Notes: a model not told the origin generated them from the letters alone. A stretch of 33,557 nt of DNA from Sulfuricurvum sp. (GCA_030696285.1 JAUYSQ010000084.1:1-33557), one strand, 5' to 3'. Numbered from the stretch's first letter, positions 23,024 through 32,660 are shown. Translations and numbers: made by a program.

Positions 23024-23331
23024 GATCGTTCCCCTTTCTCAAGGAGTTCAAGTTTGAGCTTTAACTCTTCAATCTGAAGAGTTTTTAGGCGCTGATGCTC
23101 TATAAGGATAATAACGCTGTCCAGTTCCGCTTCACGCAGGTGTTCACTCACTTCCCCTTTGAGCTTGGCGTAGTGCGGAGCATTCCAAACGCTATCTTGA
23201 CCTCCGAAAATAATCTGTTCCATTTCATCGCCTCGGGTGTGAAATGCAATACGATCATCGATAAGATCACATATCTCTTGGTGTGATAGACATGCTTTGT
23301 TTGATTTAAAAAGACATTTTAGAAATTCCAT
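23020..23331 (-). CDS. Small soluble protein with C-terminal coiled coil
   Basis: A 103-residue protein. The first half contains CLSHQEICDLIDDRIAFHTRGDEMEQIIFGGQDSVWNAPHYAKL. The last 45 residues are a leucine-rich helix (LDSVIILIEHQRLKTLQIEELKLKLELLEKG), likely a coiled coil. GGAG lies seven bases before the ATG. It is the first gene of the small-protein cluster, downstream of a perfect palindrome. Function unknown. Confidence 0.7.
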   Translation of the reverse strand: MEFLKCLFKSNKACLSHQEICDLIDDRIAFHTRGDEMEQIIFGGQDSVWNAPHYAKLKGEVSEHLREAELDSVIILIEHQRLKTLQIEELKLKLELLEKGERS

Positions 23332-23357
23332 TATTATTCTCCAAAAATTATAGATAG

Positions 23358-23376
23358 TGGTGCAGTAAATGCACCA
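23358..23376. promoter_or_regulatory. 19-bp palindrome upstream of the small-protein cluster
   Basis: TGGTGCA-GTAAA-TGCACCA has perfect seven-base arms, 27 bases before the ATG at 23331. It is probably an operator, or a leader hairpin if transcribed. Confidence 0.5.
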
Positions 23377-23701
23377 TTACCAATCAAGTGATTTTTCATG
23401 CCATATGAAAGATTGGGCCATTTTTTTCAGGATACGACAGTAACAAACATCTGATCAAGATCTTTGACTGTAAGGTGAAAAGAGTGCGTTTGTCTTACAC
23501 GGCTCTTTTCCAATAGTGAGAATAATCTCGGTCGCGACTGGGAAAATTTTAGCAGTGAATCGGGGGAAATTCAAGAGGGTTTTATTTGCGTTGAAATTTG
23601 AAACTTATTCTAAAAGTCATTATTACTGTTATCTAAATTTAGAAATAATACCTATACTGAGGTATATTTTCCAAGAGACAAAGATCCTTCAACAGTATGA
23701 A
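23377..23701. other. Non-coding stretch between the small-protein cluster and the defence genes
   Basis: About 325 bases without a supported gene. GAAAAGAG (23477-23484) and CTCTTTTC (23503-23510) form an eight-base stem, and TGTAAG/CTTACA can pair as an alternative. No run of T follows. A short palindrome, GTCGCGAC, lies further on. No known RNA family is recognised. Confidence 0.5.
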
Positions 23702-25270
23702 TTATTCATTAATAATTTCCAAATAATACTCACAAGCTTCTGAGGGAATAAATTCTACTTTAATTTGATCTCCCACTTTCAAATCACTGATATTTTTTTC
23801 GATTTTAGGATAAACACTTGTTAAATTGTATTTCAATGCAGGTAATTGAACATTTTTACCAAAAATTCTTATAGAGCTTACTAATTTTTGTTCCATAGAA
23901 ATAGGTACGGGATCCAAACAATTACACCATTGTTTGATATTATGAATATTTTCTTCACAAATAATTCCCATTACAGCAGAAGCTTTGTCCCGATTTGTTA
24001 AAGTAACTCTTATATTAGACAGAGCCATATAAAATTGCTCCAATATTTCAAATTCATAATGAGTATATTGTATTTCTTCAAAGATAAAATTTATTCCCAA
24101 TGATTCAGATAGTTTTCTAATTATCAATATATATCTGAGAGGAATAAACAATTCATGCAATTCATTATTATCTATCAATTGATCCTGACAAATCTCTAAT
24201 ATTTTATTTCCATTGACTTCAAAAACTCCATTCATAGCCCAATGATTTTTAATGCACTCTATAAAATCATAAATTTTAGTGAAATACGGCAGAGATAAGA
24301 TATCTAATCCTAGCCATTTAGTAAAATTGATCCTTAATGTAAAAGAGGATACTTCACGTTTTTCTAATTTATCTTTTGTAAAGGAAAAATTCACCAATTC
24401 TCCACAGGATGTCCCTTCGAATAAAAAAGCTTTATCTCCTTGAAAAAGTTCTCCATGAAAATCATCAAGAATAAAAATAGGTTCACTACTTTTAGATAGC
24501 CAAATTTTCATAATAGACTTAATACTTTCAGACACAAATGAGAGCGTAGCTGGTTTAAATGTATGTTGATCTTGTAAAAACTCAAAAATTGGTGATCCAC
24601 TAAGATGAAAATTTTCAACTGGAATACTGATCGGCTTACCATAATTTGTCATATCAGAAAAAAAATCGCTAGAATTATTATTTTTATCAAGAGTAAAATT
24701 TAAATGAATATCTATCGGATCATCAGAATTAGCAAGAAAAGTATATTTTGTAGATTGATTAACATATTCGACGTTAACGTGAAATCTAGGATCTACCTTT
24801 TGTAGGATATTTGCAGTTGCAATAGATGTATTTTTCAACATATCCGGTACAAATATATGTGACATTCCAGACATGGCAGCAGTCAATGTATTAATTGCAT
24901 CGAATTTGCCAGGCAACTTATTGCCCATCTCTTCAGAAGCTAACTGTTCAGCTTTTTGCTTCCATTCAAGCAGTACATCAACTGGGAATGCACAAGGATC
25001 TTTGTCAATTTTAACCGAACAGCTCGAACAAAGCCAAATAGCGTTTTCAATTGATTTCCTTTGTTCAGTAGTCATGGATGGATCAAATCGTGGTCCACCG
25101 GCAGAAGCTGCGCAAATATGTGCAGCCACTCCAATACTATACGCTTTAAATTTTTCTTGAGTTGGACCAACCGTAACAACCCTACAATCTGGATTGGAAC
25201 ATCTATAAGCTACTCTTTTTCTAAGAATATCAATAGTTGGCTTTTTAAAATCATCACGATTATTCTTCAT
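23702..25270 (-). CDS. HNH-nuclease-domain protein with a large unknown C-terminal region
   Basis: A 522-residue protein. The first 110 residues are an HNH-type zinc-finger nuclease of the kind found in defence effectors. Seen: YRCSNPDC (Cys24, Cys29), GVAAHICAASAGGPRFDPSMT (His51), RKSIENAIWLCSSC (Asn76, Cys81, Cys84), KIDKD and FPVDVLLEWKQKAE. The third His of the name is replaced, as is usual in this subfamily. The remaining 400 residues match nothing I know; they alternate sheet and helix and could be a sensor. The gene is strongly AT-rich. It is last in the five-gene defence run, 22 bases after the DUF4209 gene. AGGG lies before the ATG. DNA cleavage is inferred. Confidence 0.85.
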   Translation of the reverse strand: MKNNRDDFKKPTIDILRKRVAYRCSNPDCRVVTVGPTQEKFKAYSIGVAAHICAASAGGPRFDPSMTTEQRKSIENAIWLCSSCSVKIDKDPCAFPVDVLLEWKQKAEQLASEEMGNKLPGKFDAINTLTAAMSGMSHIFVPDMLKNTSIATANILQKVDPRFHVNVEYVNQSTKYTFLANSDDPIDIHLNFTLDKNNNSSDFFSDMTNYGKPISIPVENFHLSGSPIFEFLQDQHTFKPATLSFVSESIKSIMKIWLSKSSEPIFILDDFHGELFQGDKAFLFEGTSCGELVNFSFTKDKLEKREVSSFTLRINFTKWLGLDILSLPYFTKIYDFIECIKNHWAMNGVFEVNGNKILEICQDQLIDNNELHELFIPLRYILIIRKLSESLGINFIFEEIQYTHYEFEILEQFYMALSNIRVTLTNRDKASAVMGIICEENIHNIKQWCNCLDPVPISMEQKLVSSIRIFGKNVQLPALKYNLTSVYPKIEKNISDLKVGDQIKVEFIPSEACEYYLEIINE

Positions 25271-25292
25271 TTATACCCTATCTATATTTAAG

Positions 25293-27059
25293 TCAATTAT
25301 CTTGATTAACATTGTGAATAATCATCGGCCAACAAATTAATCTCAAATAAAGCCACCAAAAATAAATTACGTCATTAGAAAAAAATTCATTCGTATGCAT
25401 TAATCCATGCGCAACTTTATTACGTAGATTAGGTCCAAAACGGTTTATCAATAATGCTCGTAATTCAAATGCAAGATCATCCCCGAATATTTCGTCGATT
25501 AGTGGATTATCCAATGTTGTATTTAGACTGCGATTATCTTGTAAATTGTTTTCCAAGCCAGAAACAATTTCACCATTTTGCTTAAGAACATATCGAATGG
25601 CTTCTTCAAACTGAGGTACTAAAATATTGGTAGCTTCAATCCATTCTCCATAAAATCCGGCTAAAAGACCTTTTGCAACAATATGTTCTCTTCCAGACGG
25701 TACCAGTAAGTTGTTTTGAACAATAGACGATAAGAAATGTAAAGTAATATTGTGCTCAAGTAATATTTGAGATCTAGCAGGTTCAATTTCCCCATTCACT
25801 GCAATTAATCGTTCAAATTGTGAATGATCAACCATATTTGCATACAATGCATCATTACGTTCCTTCTCAGAAGCAGTTAGCATACTTGGAAAAACAGCAA
25901 CAACCTTTCCTTCATAATCAACTATATGCTTTGAAACTATAAATTGAAACGGTACTGTTTTAACAAGATCTTCAACTTTGTTTTTTAATTCTTCAACAGA
26001 TTGTGGTGCGGTCAAGAGGCAAAATTCTTGCAATACTTCTTGCAAAGTTTTACCTTTTACACGATTAATTGAATACTCAATCAATGGTGTTAATTCAATA
26101 TCCGTTGAGATACGCCCCATTTCATCAGAAATTCTGGTTTGTACTTCAAGCATTAGAGTATGTAACTCTTTGGTTCTTGATTGTAATCCACCTATTCGTC
26201 TAAATGCTTCGATTCCTTGTTGAAGAAAGTTTGCCTTTACCATTGCACTATTAGTAGCATTAGCCATAAGAACATAGCACTCAGCCGCTAAAATTTTTGC
26301 TTCTTTTGCCTGTTCTTCCAATTTAGCAATTTCATACCACTTCGCACTACATTCCCAATAGTCATTTGCCCCAATATATTCACAAGTATCTTGTATTAAA
26401 ATAGCCATTTTTTTTGCAACTTCTGCATACTTTTCAGGGAAATCCACTCTAATGATCTGTAACAGTTCAAGTACTCGAATGGATAAATATTGTCTTTGTT
26501 GATATTCTTCAGAAATTAATAATTCATCCATGTATTGATATATCATTTTCAATTCATCATACGCGCTTTTACCTAAACTTTTTGCTAACCTAAGCGCACG
26601 TTCAAGCCGTTCATACCCATACACCCAATCATCTGGTGAAATTTGGTTTTTCGCAGATTCAAATAACCAATGGATAGCTTTTTTAGCCATTGAATGATCT
26701 TTATTTCTGATCCATAATACATCGGCTATACGAGCCTTTAAATCTATATCAAAACAATCAATTTTTTCTTTTAAAACATTGAGTTGTTCGTCACTCAAAT
26801 CATCTGGTATAGCAGTTCGTGATCCATCCATAATCATCATCGCTCCGTAAGGTTCATATGTATTCTCAGCACGTAAATGAAAGGAAGAAATTTGCATTAA
26901 TGTTGAAAATGCACGAACGATTGATAGATTATCTTCATGCGATTTAATGGCATTAGAAAGAGGGGTGAGATATTTTTCACAATTTTTATTGGAGAAAGGT
27001 AAAATAATTTCTTTCCACTCATTGGAATCAAAATCGCTAATATACAGTTCACTAACCAT
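25293..27059 (-). CDS. DUF4209-type protein with HEPN-like RNxxxH motif
   Basis: A 588-residue, largely helical protein. The N-terminal two thirds look like helical repeats. The C-terminal block LIDEIFGDDLAFELRALLINRFGPNLRNKVAHGLM is typical of DUF4209 proteins. RNKVAH (Arg546, Asn547, His551) fits the Rx4-6H catalytic motif of HEPN RNases. A toxic RNase activity is therefore plausible, not shown. AAAGGA lies before the ATG. The gene is AT-rich, 17 bases after the sacsin-like gene and 22 before the HNH gene on the same strand. Confidence 0.8.
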   Translation of the reverse strand: MVSELYISDFDSNEWKEIILPFSNKNCEKYLTPLSNAIKSHEDNLSIVRAFSTLMQISSFHLRAENTYEPYGAMMIMDGSRTAIPDDLSDEQLNVLKEKIDCFDIDLKARIADVLWIRNKDHSMAKKAIHWLFESAKNQISPDDWVYGYERLERALRLAKSLGKSAYDELKMIYQYMDELLISEEYQQRQYLSIRVLELLQIIRVDFPEKYAEVAKKMAILIQDTCEYIGANDYWECSAKWYEIAKLEEQAKEAKILAAECYVLMANATNSAMVKANFLQQGIEAFRRIGGLQSRTKELHTLMLEVQTRISDEMGRISTDIELTPLIEYSINRVKGKTLQEVLQEFCLLTAPQSVEELKNKVEDLVKTVPFQFIVSKHIVDYEGKVVAVFPSMLTASEKERNDALYANMVDHSQFERLIAVNGEIEPARSQILLEHNITLHFLSSIVQNNLLVPSGREHIVAKGLLAGFYGEWIEATNILVPQFEEAIRYVLKQNGEIVSGLENNLQDNRSLNTTLDNPLIDEIFGDDLAFELRALLINRFGPNLRNKVAHGLMHTNEFFSNDVIYFWWLYLRLICWPMIIHNVNQDN

Positions 27060-27076
27060 TTTATATCCTTTAAAAA

Positions 27077-30000
27077 TTAATAACTCAGTTCAATCTTCAA
27101 CATGCTCAAATTCCCATCTAGCCACATCTTCACCGGATTGTTTATAGGAATCAATTTAGCATACGATTTACCGGCATTTTGAACGATGAAGATCGAATAC
27201 TTATCACCCTCCCCTTTGTCGAAGAGGAATTTAGCGAATTCCCATTGGGTTTTGGAAATTTCGATTTCACTGGTATTGGAAGCGCGTCCTTTAACTTCGA
27301 TGTAGCGAAGTTCCTTCTCCTCTTTCATCAGCACGAAATCGTATCCCCAACCAATGTTCTTTTCATCATTCAGCCAGCGGACATGATACCCTTTATCTGC
27401 ATTCTGCTCACAAAAATCTTGCAAATAGCGATAAACATACCGTTCACTCCACTCTCCTATATGTTTTCGAATTGCTTTAGGGACGAAAGGTCTATATTGC
27501 TCTTCTTCCTCTTCCTCAAAAAAATTCTGTGGCGTTTGGTTGCGTAGGTCTCTTGCTTTTTTTGGTTTAAATTCGGGGTGCTCGATTTGTGTTTCCATAT
27601 CCGGGTCGGCTTCGCTCACCCATTTGCCAATATTTGGTGACGCAGGATTCCAAAGAATGAGTTCTTCCTCTTCGATCGCTTGCTGGTTTAGTTTTTGAAA
27701 AGCCTCAAATGCTTCTGCTTCATCGGGGGTTATAATTTTATATCCCTGTTTTTCGAGTTCTTCAATCGCATCAGTTTTAAATGACAGAAGTGCCAATGAT
27801 TCTTTTATATCAACACTGAGAGAATCGTATCCATACCCTTCCATCAATGCATCCGGTTTGAGTTCGGTAGGTTTATATGCATCTCCATTATGATCATACA
27901 ACCATGTAGTCTGCTTCAACAGAATACATATTTTTGAGTCAAAATCTTTTTCATGATTATTGGCCGGACTTTGCCATCGGTAGTATCCTCGTAGGACATT
28001 TCTCTTTTCATCCAAATAAGTAATTAAAAAATTCCAAATGATTAGGCTGAGTTCTTTATCAATCGGTGTCGATAATAGATGTTCAAGCCCTTCCCAACTA
28101 AAGTCATCCCCTCCCCTATCAACTACCAAAGCTGTATGACGTAGACGCTCTTTATGGGCCGAATCTATGTGAAGTGGAATAGTCCGAACTTCTGGGCGCG
28201 TTCTAAATGGTAACGACAAACCTAATTTAGTTGTATTTAAATATTTCCAGAGCATCTTATCCATCACTGGTACTTTTGTATTATTTGTAAACCACTGCGT
28301 TAACTGCTCCGTAGGTATATATACATCACAAGGAATACTCATTTTTTTGTCTATATTGCTCACAAGAATACATTCCGTGTCTTTAATTAAATTAATCAGT
28401 CGATTTTGATCGACCAAATTTGCCTGATCATACATCTGTGACAAAGTTAAAATACCTTGAAGATAGCTCTCCATAGAATAAGTATCTTCTGGAATAATAA
28501 TGAATTCTGGAAGGATATACTCTTTGATCTCGTCAATAATATCGGGAGTCTTAACCCCGATGGAGCTCAAAAAGCTTTTAGCGCCCGTCGATACAGTGGT
28601 ATCAGGGTGCAAGCACTGAAAACGAGTAGACATTCCCGGATGGGTATAGACCTGAATATCCCCTCTTTCAGATTTAAAAGGGATTTGGCTTCCATCTTCG
28701 AGACGTGCCAACGGTCGATTTAATAGATAAAGATTGACGTAGTGTTTGGCTTTATCAAATTCACCGTATAACATTCCCATCCATTCATTGCTCTGAGCAA
28801 CCAAAAATTCTTCAGTAATACTATGAAGGATATCGTTTAATTTGTACTCCATGACATTCAAATAGCTGTTCAAAAAACGTTTGAGTACGAGATGTATCGG
28901 CTTATAGAAGCCTTCATCTATCCATGCTGTTTTATCAAATAGGGTATGGATTTGTGCATCATAGAAAAAGGTATGATCGAGTTCACCGTTCAAGGAAAAA
29001 AGCGTTGAGGGCAATGCGTATCTGCCCTCTCGTGTTGGAATCAACGGATGTGTTTTAAAGAGAAAAACAGATGCTTCAAACAATTTTTGAGAAAGTTCGC
29101 CGGTTTGAGAAGAGAGAGGGAAAAGCCCCATGGTCTCGACATCCAATACTTTCCGTTCCGCCATGTCCTTCAAAACGCTCTTATAAAGTTCAACAATGTT
29201 GTCGGTGATGATCTGGTTCTGAGAATCGGAGAAGTTTATTGTTTCACGGTTTGGAGTCGTCTTATATGGGGCATGAACGAGAAACTGCAAGTTGGTAGGC
29301 ACCACGGTCGGGAAAAAGACATAGAGCGGATTGGTTCCAATAGAGACATATCGATCATCTGCATTTAAAGCAAATGCGATTTTACACTCCAGCAGTTTGT
29401 TTTCAATCGTGAAGCCTCTGCGGTAGAGTTCGAAACGCTCTATTTTGTTATGAGTCTCTAGTCTGATTAGGGAGCGCGTTTCAGATTTTCCCTCGGTTAC
29501 TTTTTCAACGTACCCCGTTTCATCCCCTATTGTCCATTCGATACGACACAGGTTACTGAGAAACAAGAGTTCGTCTTTGCCGATGGAGCGAAGACGTTTA
29601 GCAATGGAATCATAAAGTGTTTTCACATCGATCTCTGCTCTATCAAACGGCAGAACAACGCTTGTGCGTTCATCGCTTTGGTTTTCCAGCGGATCGATCG
29701 TTTCGGGGATGATATAGTCACTGATCTTGAAATTGTAAGTACCGCTGTAAATATGGGGCGTATCGGTTATAGAGAATACCGATTTAAAACCGGCTCCGAA
29801 TTTTCCTATCTTGTTAGGCTCATTCGATTTGGTTGAGCTTCCAATCGTGGTAATCGACTCAACATCCGAAAAACTGAAAGCTCTGCCGTTATGCGACGTC
29901 TCCAGTCTATTTGGGTGAAGTTCGAATGATACCGATGTCGCTTCGGCATCCTGAGCGTTTTGCAGAAGTTCGTAGAGGAAGTGTGTGCTGTCTGAATAGA

Positions 30001-30112
30001 GGTTTGCGATGATTCGATGAGAGTTATCGCTATTTAACTTACATGATTCTACGTGGCTGAGCCGTTTTCGCGTTAATGGTTCTATATCCGTTTCGGTAAA
30101 ATCAAAAAGCAT
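27077..30112 (-). CDS. Sacsin-like GHKL ATPase with DUF3883 nuclease-like tail
   Basis: A 1011-residue protein. The N-terminal 250 residues are a histidine-kinase/Hsp90-type ATPase fold as in sacsin: N-box FLYELLQNAQDAEA (Glu48, Asn52, Asp55), HNGRAFS at 74-80 in place of DxGxG, and lid motif GKFGAGFKSVFS at 103-114. The middle 600 residues are unknown. The C-terminus (about 890-985) is a DUF3883 domain: GYDFVLM (Asp925) and YIEVKGRA (Glu939, Lys941), a PD-(D/E)xK nuclease-like site. Such proteins are frequent in phage-defence islands. GGAGG lies five bases before the ATG. It is 28 bases downstream of res. Confidence 0.88.
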   Translation of the reverse strand: MLFDFTETDIEPLTRKRLSHVESCKLNSDNSHRIIANLYSDSTHFLYELLQNAQDAEATSVSFELHPNRLETSHNGRAFSFSDVESITTIGSSTKSNEPNKIGKFGAGFKSVFSITDTPHIYSGTYNFKISDYIIPETIDPLENQSDERTSVVLPFDRAEIDVKTLYDSIAKRLRSIGKDELLFLSNLCRIEWTIGDETGYVEKVTEGKSETRSLIRLETHNKIERFELYRRGFTIENKLLECKIAFALNADDRYVSIGTNPLYVFFPTVVPTNLQFLVHAPYKTTPNRETINFSDSQNQIITDNIVELYKSVLKDMAERKVLDVETMGLFPLSSQTGELSQKLFEASVFLFKTHPLIPTREGRYALPSTLFSLNGELDHTFFYDAQIHTLFDKTAWIDEGFYKPIHLVLKRFLNSYLNVMEYKLNDILHSITEEFLVAQSNEWMGMLYGEFDKAKHYVNLYLLNRPLARLEDGSQIPFKSERGDIQVYTHPGMSTRFQCLHPDTTVSTGAKSFLSSIGVKTPDIIDEIKEYILPEFIIIPEDTYSMESYLQGILTLSQMYDQANLVDQNRLINLIKDTECILVSNIDKKMSIPCDVYIPTEQLTQWFTNNTKVPVMDKMLWKYLNTTKLGLSLPFRTRPEVRTIPLHIDSAHKERLRHTALVVDRGGDDFSWEGLEHLLSTPIDKELSLIIWNFLITYLDEKRNVLRGYYRWQSPANNHEKDFDSKICILLKQTTWLYDHNGDAYKPTELKPDALMEGYGYDSLSVDIKESLALLSFKTDAIEELEKQGYKIITPDEAEAFEAFQKLNQQAIEEEELILWNPASPNIGKWVSEADPDMETQIEHPEFKPKKARDLRNQTPQNFFEEEEEEQYRPFVPKAIRKHIGEWSERYVYRYLQDFCEQNADKGYHVRWLNDEKNIGWGYDFVLMKEEKELRYIEVKGRASNTSEIEISKTQWEFAKFLFDKGEGDKYSIFIVQNAGKSYAKLIPINNPVKMWLDGNLSMLKIELSY

Positions 30113-30140
30113 TCAAACCTCCATTACCCTCTAAAACTTA

Positions 30141-32660
30141 TTAAATATCATTCACTATCTTATTCTTGTAATCACTTCGTCCAACCATAGCAAATAAATT
30201 ATCCGTTACCTTGGCCCACACATCCCCCACACGTCTTTTTTCGATCGAATCGGAGCTTTCCATGATATGTTCCCCTTTGTACTCGATGGCAAATATCCGC
30301 CCGTCTTTGAGCTTAACGACAAAATCCGGATAGAATCGGTCAGTGGATGTTTGTAGCCAAAAAGCAAGTTGCGGCTGCATCTCTATATTTCGAACCCACA
30401 TATCCACTTCATCTAGAGAATCAATGAATAAAGCACATTCAAGCTCTTCATTATTCATTTCATGCACTTTTTTATAAAAATGCTTTTTAAAATTCAAGCT
30501 GTTTTTATCAGGTTTGCAAGGGTAACGTTCACTGTCAAACCTAAACGCATGTCCAATCGCAAGCTCATCACCTTCTAGTAAATCTTGAAATGCGTGTTGT
30601 CGTGCATGTCCTAATCCGCTTTCAAGCATGTGTTTGACGGTATCCGCAAAATCGTACAGATTTGCACGTATAGCGATGGGATCGATATGTCGGGCATGAA
30701 TACAGTGATGAACGGCATGAGCAACAAAAAAGACAAGTTTGGCTTGATCGATCATCGTTAGATTACGACGGTCCAATTTAGTTAAAACAGCATTGACTAC
30801 GGCTCTCTCATCAGGAGTTGCAGCCTGTCCGCTAAGGCTCAGTAAATCATCTCTGATACTCCCTAGAGTTTGTGTAACCAATTTCTTCCCATCGATATCG
30901 ACTTCCAGCTTCATACCGTGCGCATGGACGCTAAAGACTTTCTCATCAAACTCAGCCAATCGAATCATTTCCGCTTCATTTAGCATCGATCTCTCAACCA
31001 AAATTTCACTATCAAAATCCCACAGTTCCCCTTGCTCTTTTACTGCAAGTGTAGGCACTTCAAAATATTGAGCAAAACGTGCTTCACTCTCTTGCATTAC
31101 TCGCTGTTCAACGGCTTTCGCTAATGATTCACCACCCTCTTTGCGAGCGGAAGCAATGACTTCAATTTTCTTTTCTACTGTAATTTCATTAGGATTAAAA
31201 TGACTTTGGATCGGAGCAAAACAACGCTCTAAATAATCATCTGCTTCTTTTGTTTCAACTGAAGGCACTGTATCCGATACATACTCTTCGGCTAGTGTAG
31301 GGCGAAGAATGACAACTTTTTCCGCTTCTTGTTCCTCGAACCCGCATTCAATCAAATTGTCTTTGAGAGCTTTGATAACTTCAGAAGTTCGTAATGAAGT
31401 AACAATCGCATAAGATTTTGCCAATGCCGGTTGAGATTTTGGTTTAGCATACGGCATCCGCAATACGCGACCCAAAAATTGTTCTACTGCTGTACCGCCT
31501 GCGATATTAGCAACAGAACAAAATACGGATGCATAAGGGGCATTCCACCCCTCTTTCAATGCAGCAACGGTAATGACATAACGAATCGGGCATCGTTGAC
31601 TCATAATATCGATACCGTCGAGATCTTTTCTCTTTCCAGTATGTACGGCTATCTGTTCAGCCGGTATTGCAAAATTCTCTCTTAAAAACGCTTCCAAGAC
31701 ATCGACGGTAACAGAATCATTCTTCCCTTCTGGTTCAGCCTTGAAAAGGATTAATGGACGAATGTATTGCCCGGTTGTTGATAATTCAACGACGGAGAGA
31801 TCTTCAAGCTCCTGACGTTTCTCAATAGCTGCTTTGACGACGATTTCCCACTTATCGATCACTTGAACTTCCAGAGGAAGCTTGATCATGTTTTCTGCTT
31901 TGAGTTCAGAAGCGGAGACACTAATGAGGATATTGCTGGCAACTTTCTCACCACGTGTTTGCATTTGCGGAGTTGCGGTAAATTCAAGTATGCACGAAGG
32001 TTCTATTTCCAATAACCGAGAAATAGCCAAATCATTACGAGCGCTGTGTGCTTCATCGGCTATGATGATAGGATGCGCTTTAGCTAAAACATCACGTAAA
32101 CTCAATTTATCGCCCAACGCATGTTTGAGATGCACATACTGACCGTTTAATCCGAAGAAGCGACGCCCCTCTTCTTTATCGACACGAAACGTTGCAAAAG
32201 TCGCAACGATGACAACAAAATCACTGATTAAATCAAACGCGTTCGAATAGGCATCATCAATCGAAAGTATCTTGACGGTTTTGGATGTTGCAGCATTAAT
32301 CGCTTGTCGCTCTGCACTACTGTGGTTACGGAGTTCTCGTAATGTCTGATCCACAATTGCTTTGGTCGGAGCCAGCCAAAAGACTACGGCACTATCACTT
32401 CGCAATAACTCACGCATTGCCAATGAAACACTGTGTGCCGCGATAAGTGTTTTTCCACCACCAGTAGGAACACGAACACAAAGATAAGGGCGAAGATAAT
32501 CCCCTGCTTCAGAGCTGACAAGGGTATAGGCGGTTCTACTGAGGCCCAATGCTTCTTGAGTACGTTCCAATGACGCTTTGGGATTTTCATCGCTTCGAAA
32601 CTCGACAAAATAACGTTGTAATGCATTAAGAGCGTTTTCTTGATAGGTTTTAAGCGTCAT
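30141..32660 (-). CDS. res: Type III restriction enzyme Res subunit (helicase-nuclease)
   Basis: An 839-residue ATP-dependent restriction subunit that cuts unmodified DNA together with Mod. Seen: Walker A VPTGGGKTLIAAH (66-71 TGGGKT), LAPTKAIVDQT, DEAH box ADEAHSARND (202-205), motif III FTATPQ (227-232), helicase C-terminal VAALKEGWNAP...TAVEQFLGRVLRMPYA at about 365-405, and a C-terminal PD-(D/E)xK site, YPDFVVKLKDGRIFAIEYKG (Asp779, Glu793, Lys795). This is the standard type III order. The ATG directly follows the mod stop (TAAATG), with AAGGA seven bases upstream inside mod. Confidence 0.95.
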   Translation of the reverse strand: MTLKTYQENALNALQRYFVEFRSDENPKASLERTQEALGLSRTAYTLVSSEAGDYLRPYLCVRVPTGGGKTLIAAHSVSLAMRELLRSDSAVVFWLAPTKAIVDQTLRELRNHSSAERQAINAATSKTVKILSIDDAYSNAFDLISDFVVIVATFATFRVDKEEGRRFFGLNGQYVHLKHALGDKLSLRDVLAKAHPIIIADEAHSARNDLAISRLLEIEPSCILEFTATPQMQTRGEKVASNILISVSASELKAENMIKLPLEVQVIDKWEIVVKAAIEKRQELEDLSVVELSTTGQYIRPLILFKAEPEGKNDSVTVDVLEAFLRENFAIPAEQIAVHTGKRKDLDGIDIMSQRCPIRYVITVAALKEGWNAPYASVFCSVANIAGGTAVEQFLGRVLRMPYAKPKSQPALAKSYAIVTSLRTSEVIKALKDNLIECGFEEQEAEKVVILRPTLAEEYVSDTVPSVETKEADDYLERCFAPIQSHFNPNEITVEKKIEVIASARKEGGESLAKAVEQRVMQESEARFAQYFEVPTLAVKEQGELWDFDSEILVERSMLNEAEMIRLAEFDEKVFSVHAHGMKLEVDIDGKKLVTQTLGSIRDDLLSLSGQAATPDERAVVNAVLTKLDRRNLTMIDQAKLVFFVAHAVHHCIHARHIDPIAIRANLYDFADTVKHMLESGLGHARQHAFQDLLEGDELAIGHAFRFDSERYPCKPDKNSLNFKKHFYKKVHEMNNEELECALFIDSLDEVDMWVRNIEMQPQLAFWLQTSTDRFYPDFVVKLKDGRIFAIEYKGEHIMESSDSIEKRRVGDVWAKVTDNLFAMVGRSDYKNKIVNDI

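Noticed and set aside
12331-23592. TTATTTGCG at both 12333 and 23583 as an attL/attR pair
   Set aside because: Only nine bases match and the flanks diverge at once. A match this short is expected by chance in a window of this size.
23377-23701. tRNA, tmRNA or other known RNA in the gap
   Set aside because: No cloverleaf, TPsiC-like box or other recognisable RNA signature was found; only short hairpins.
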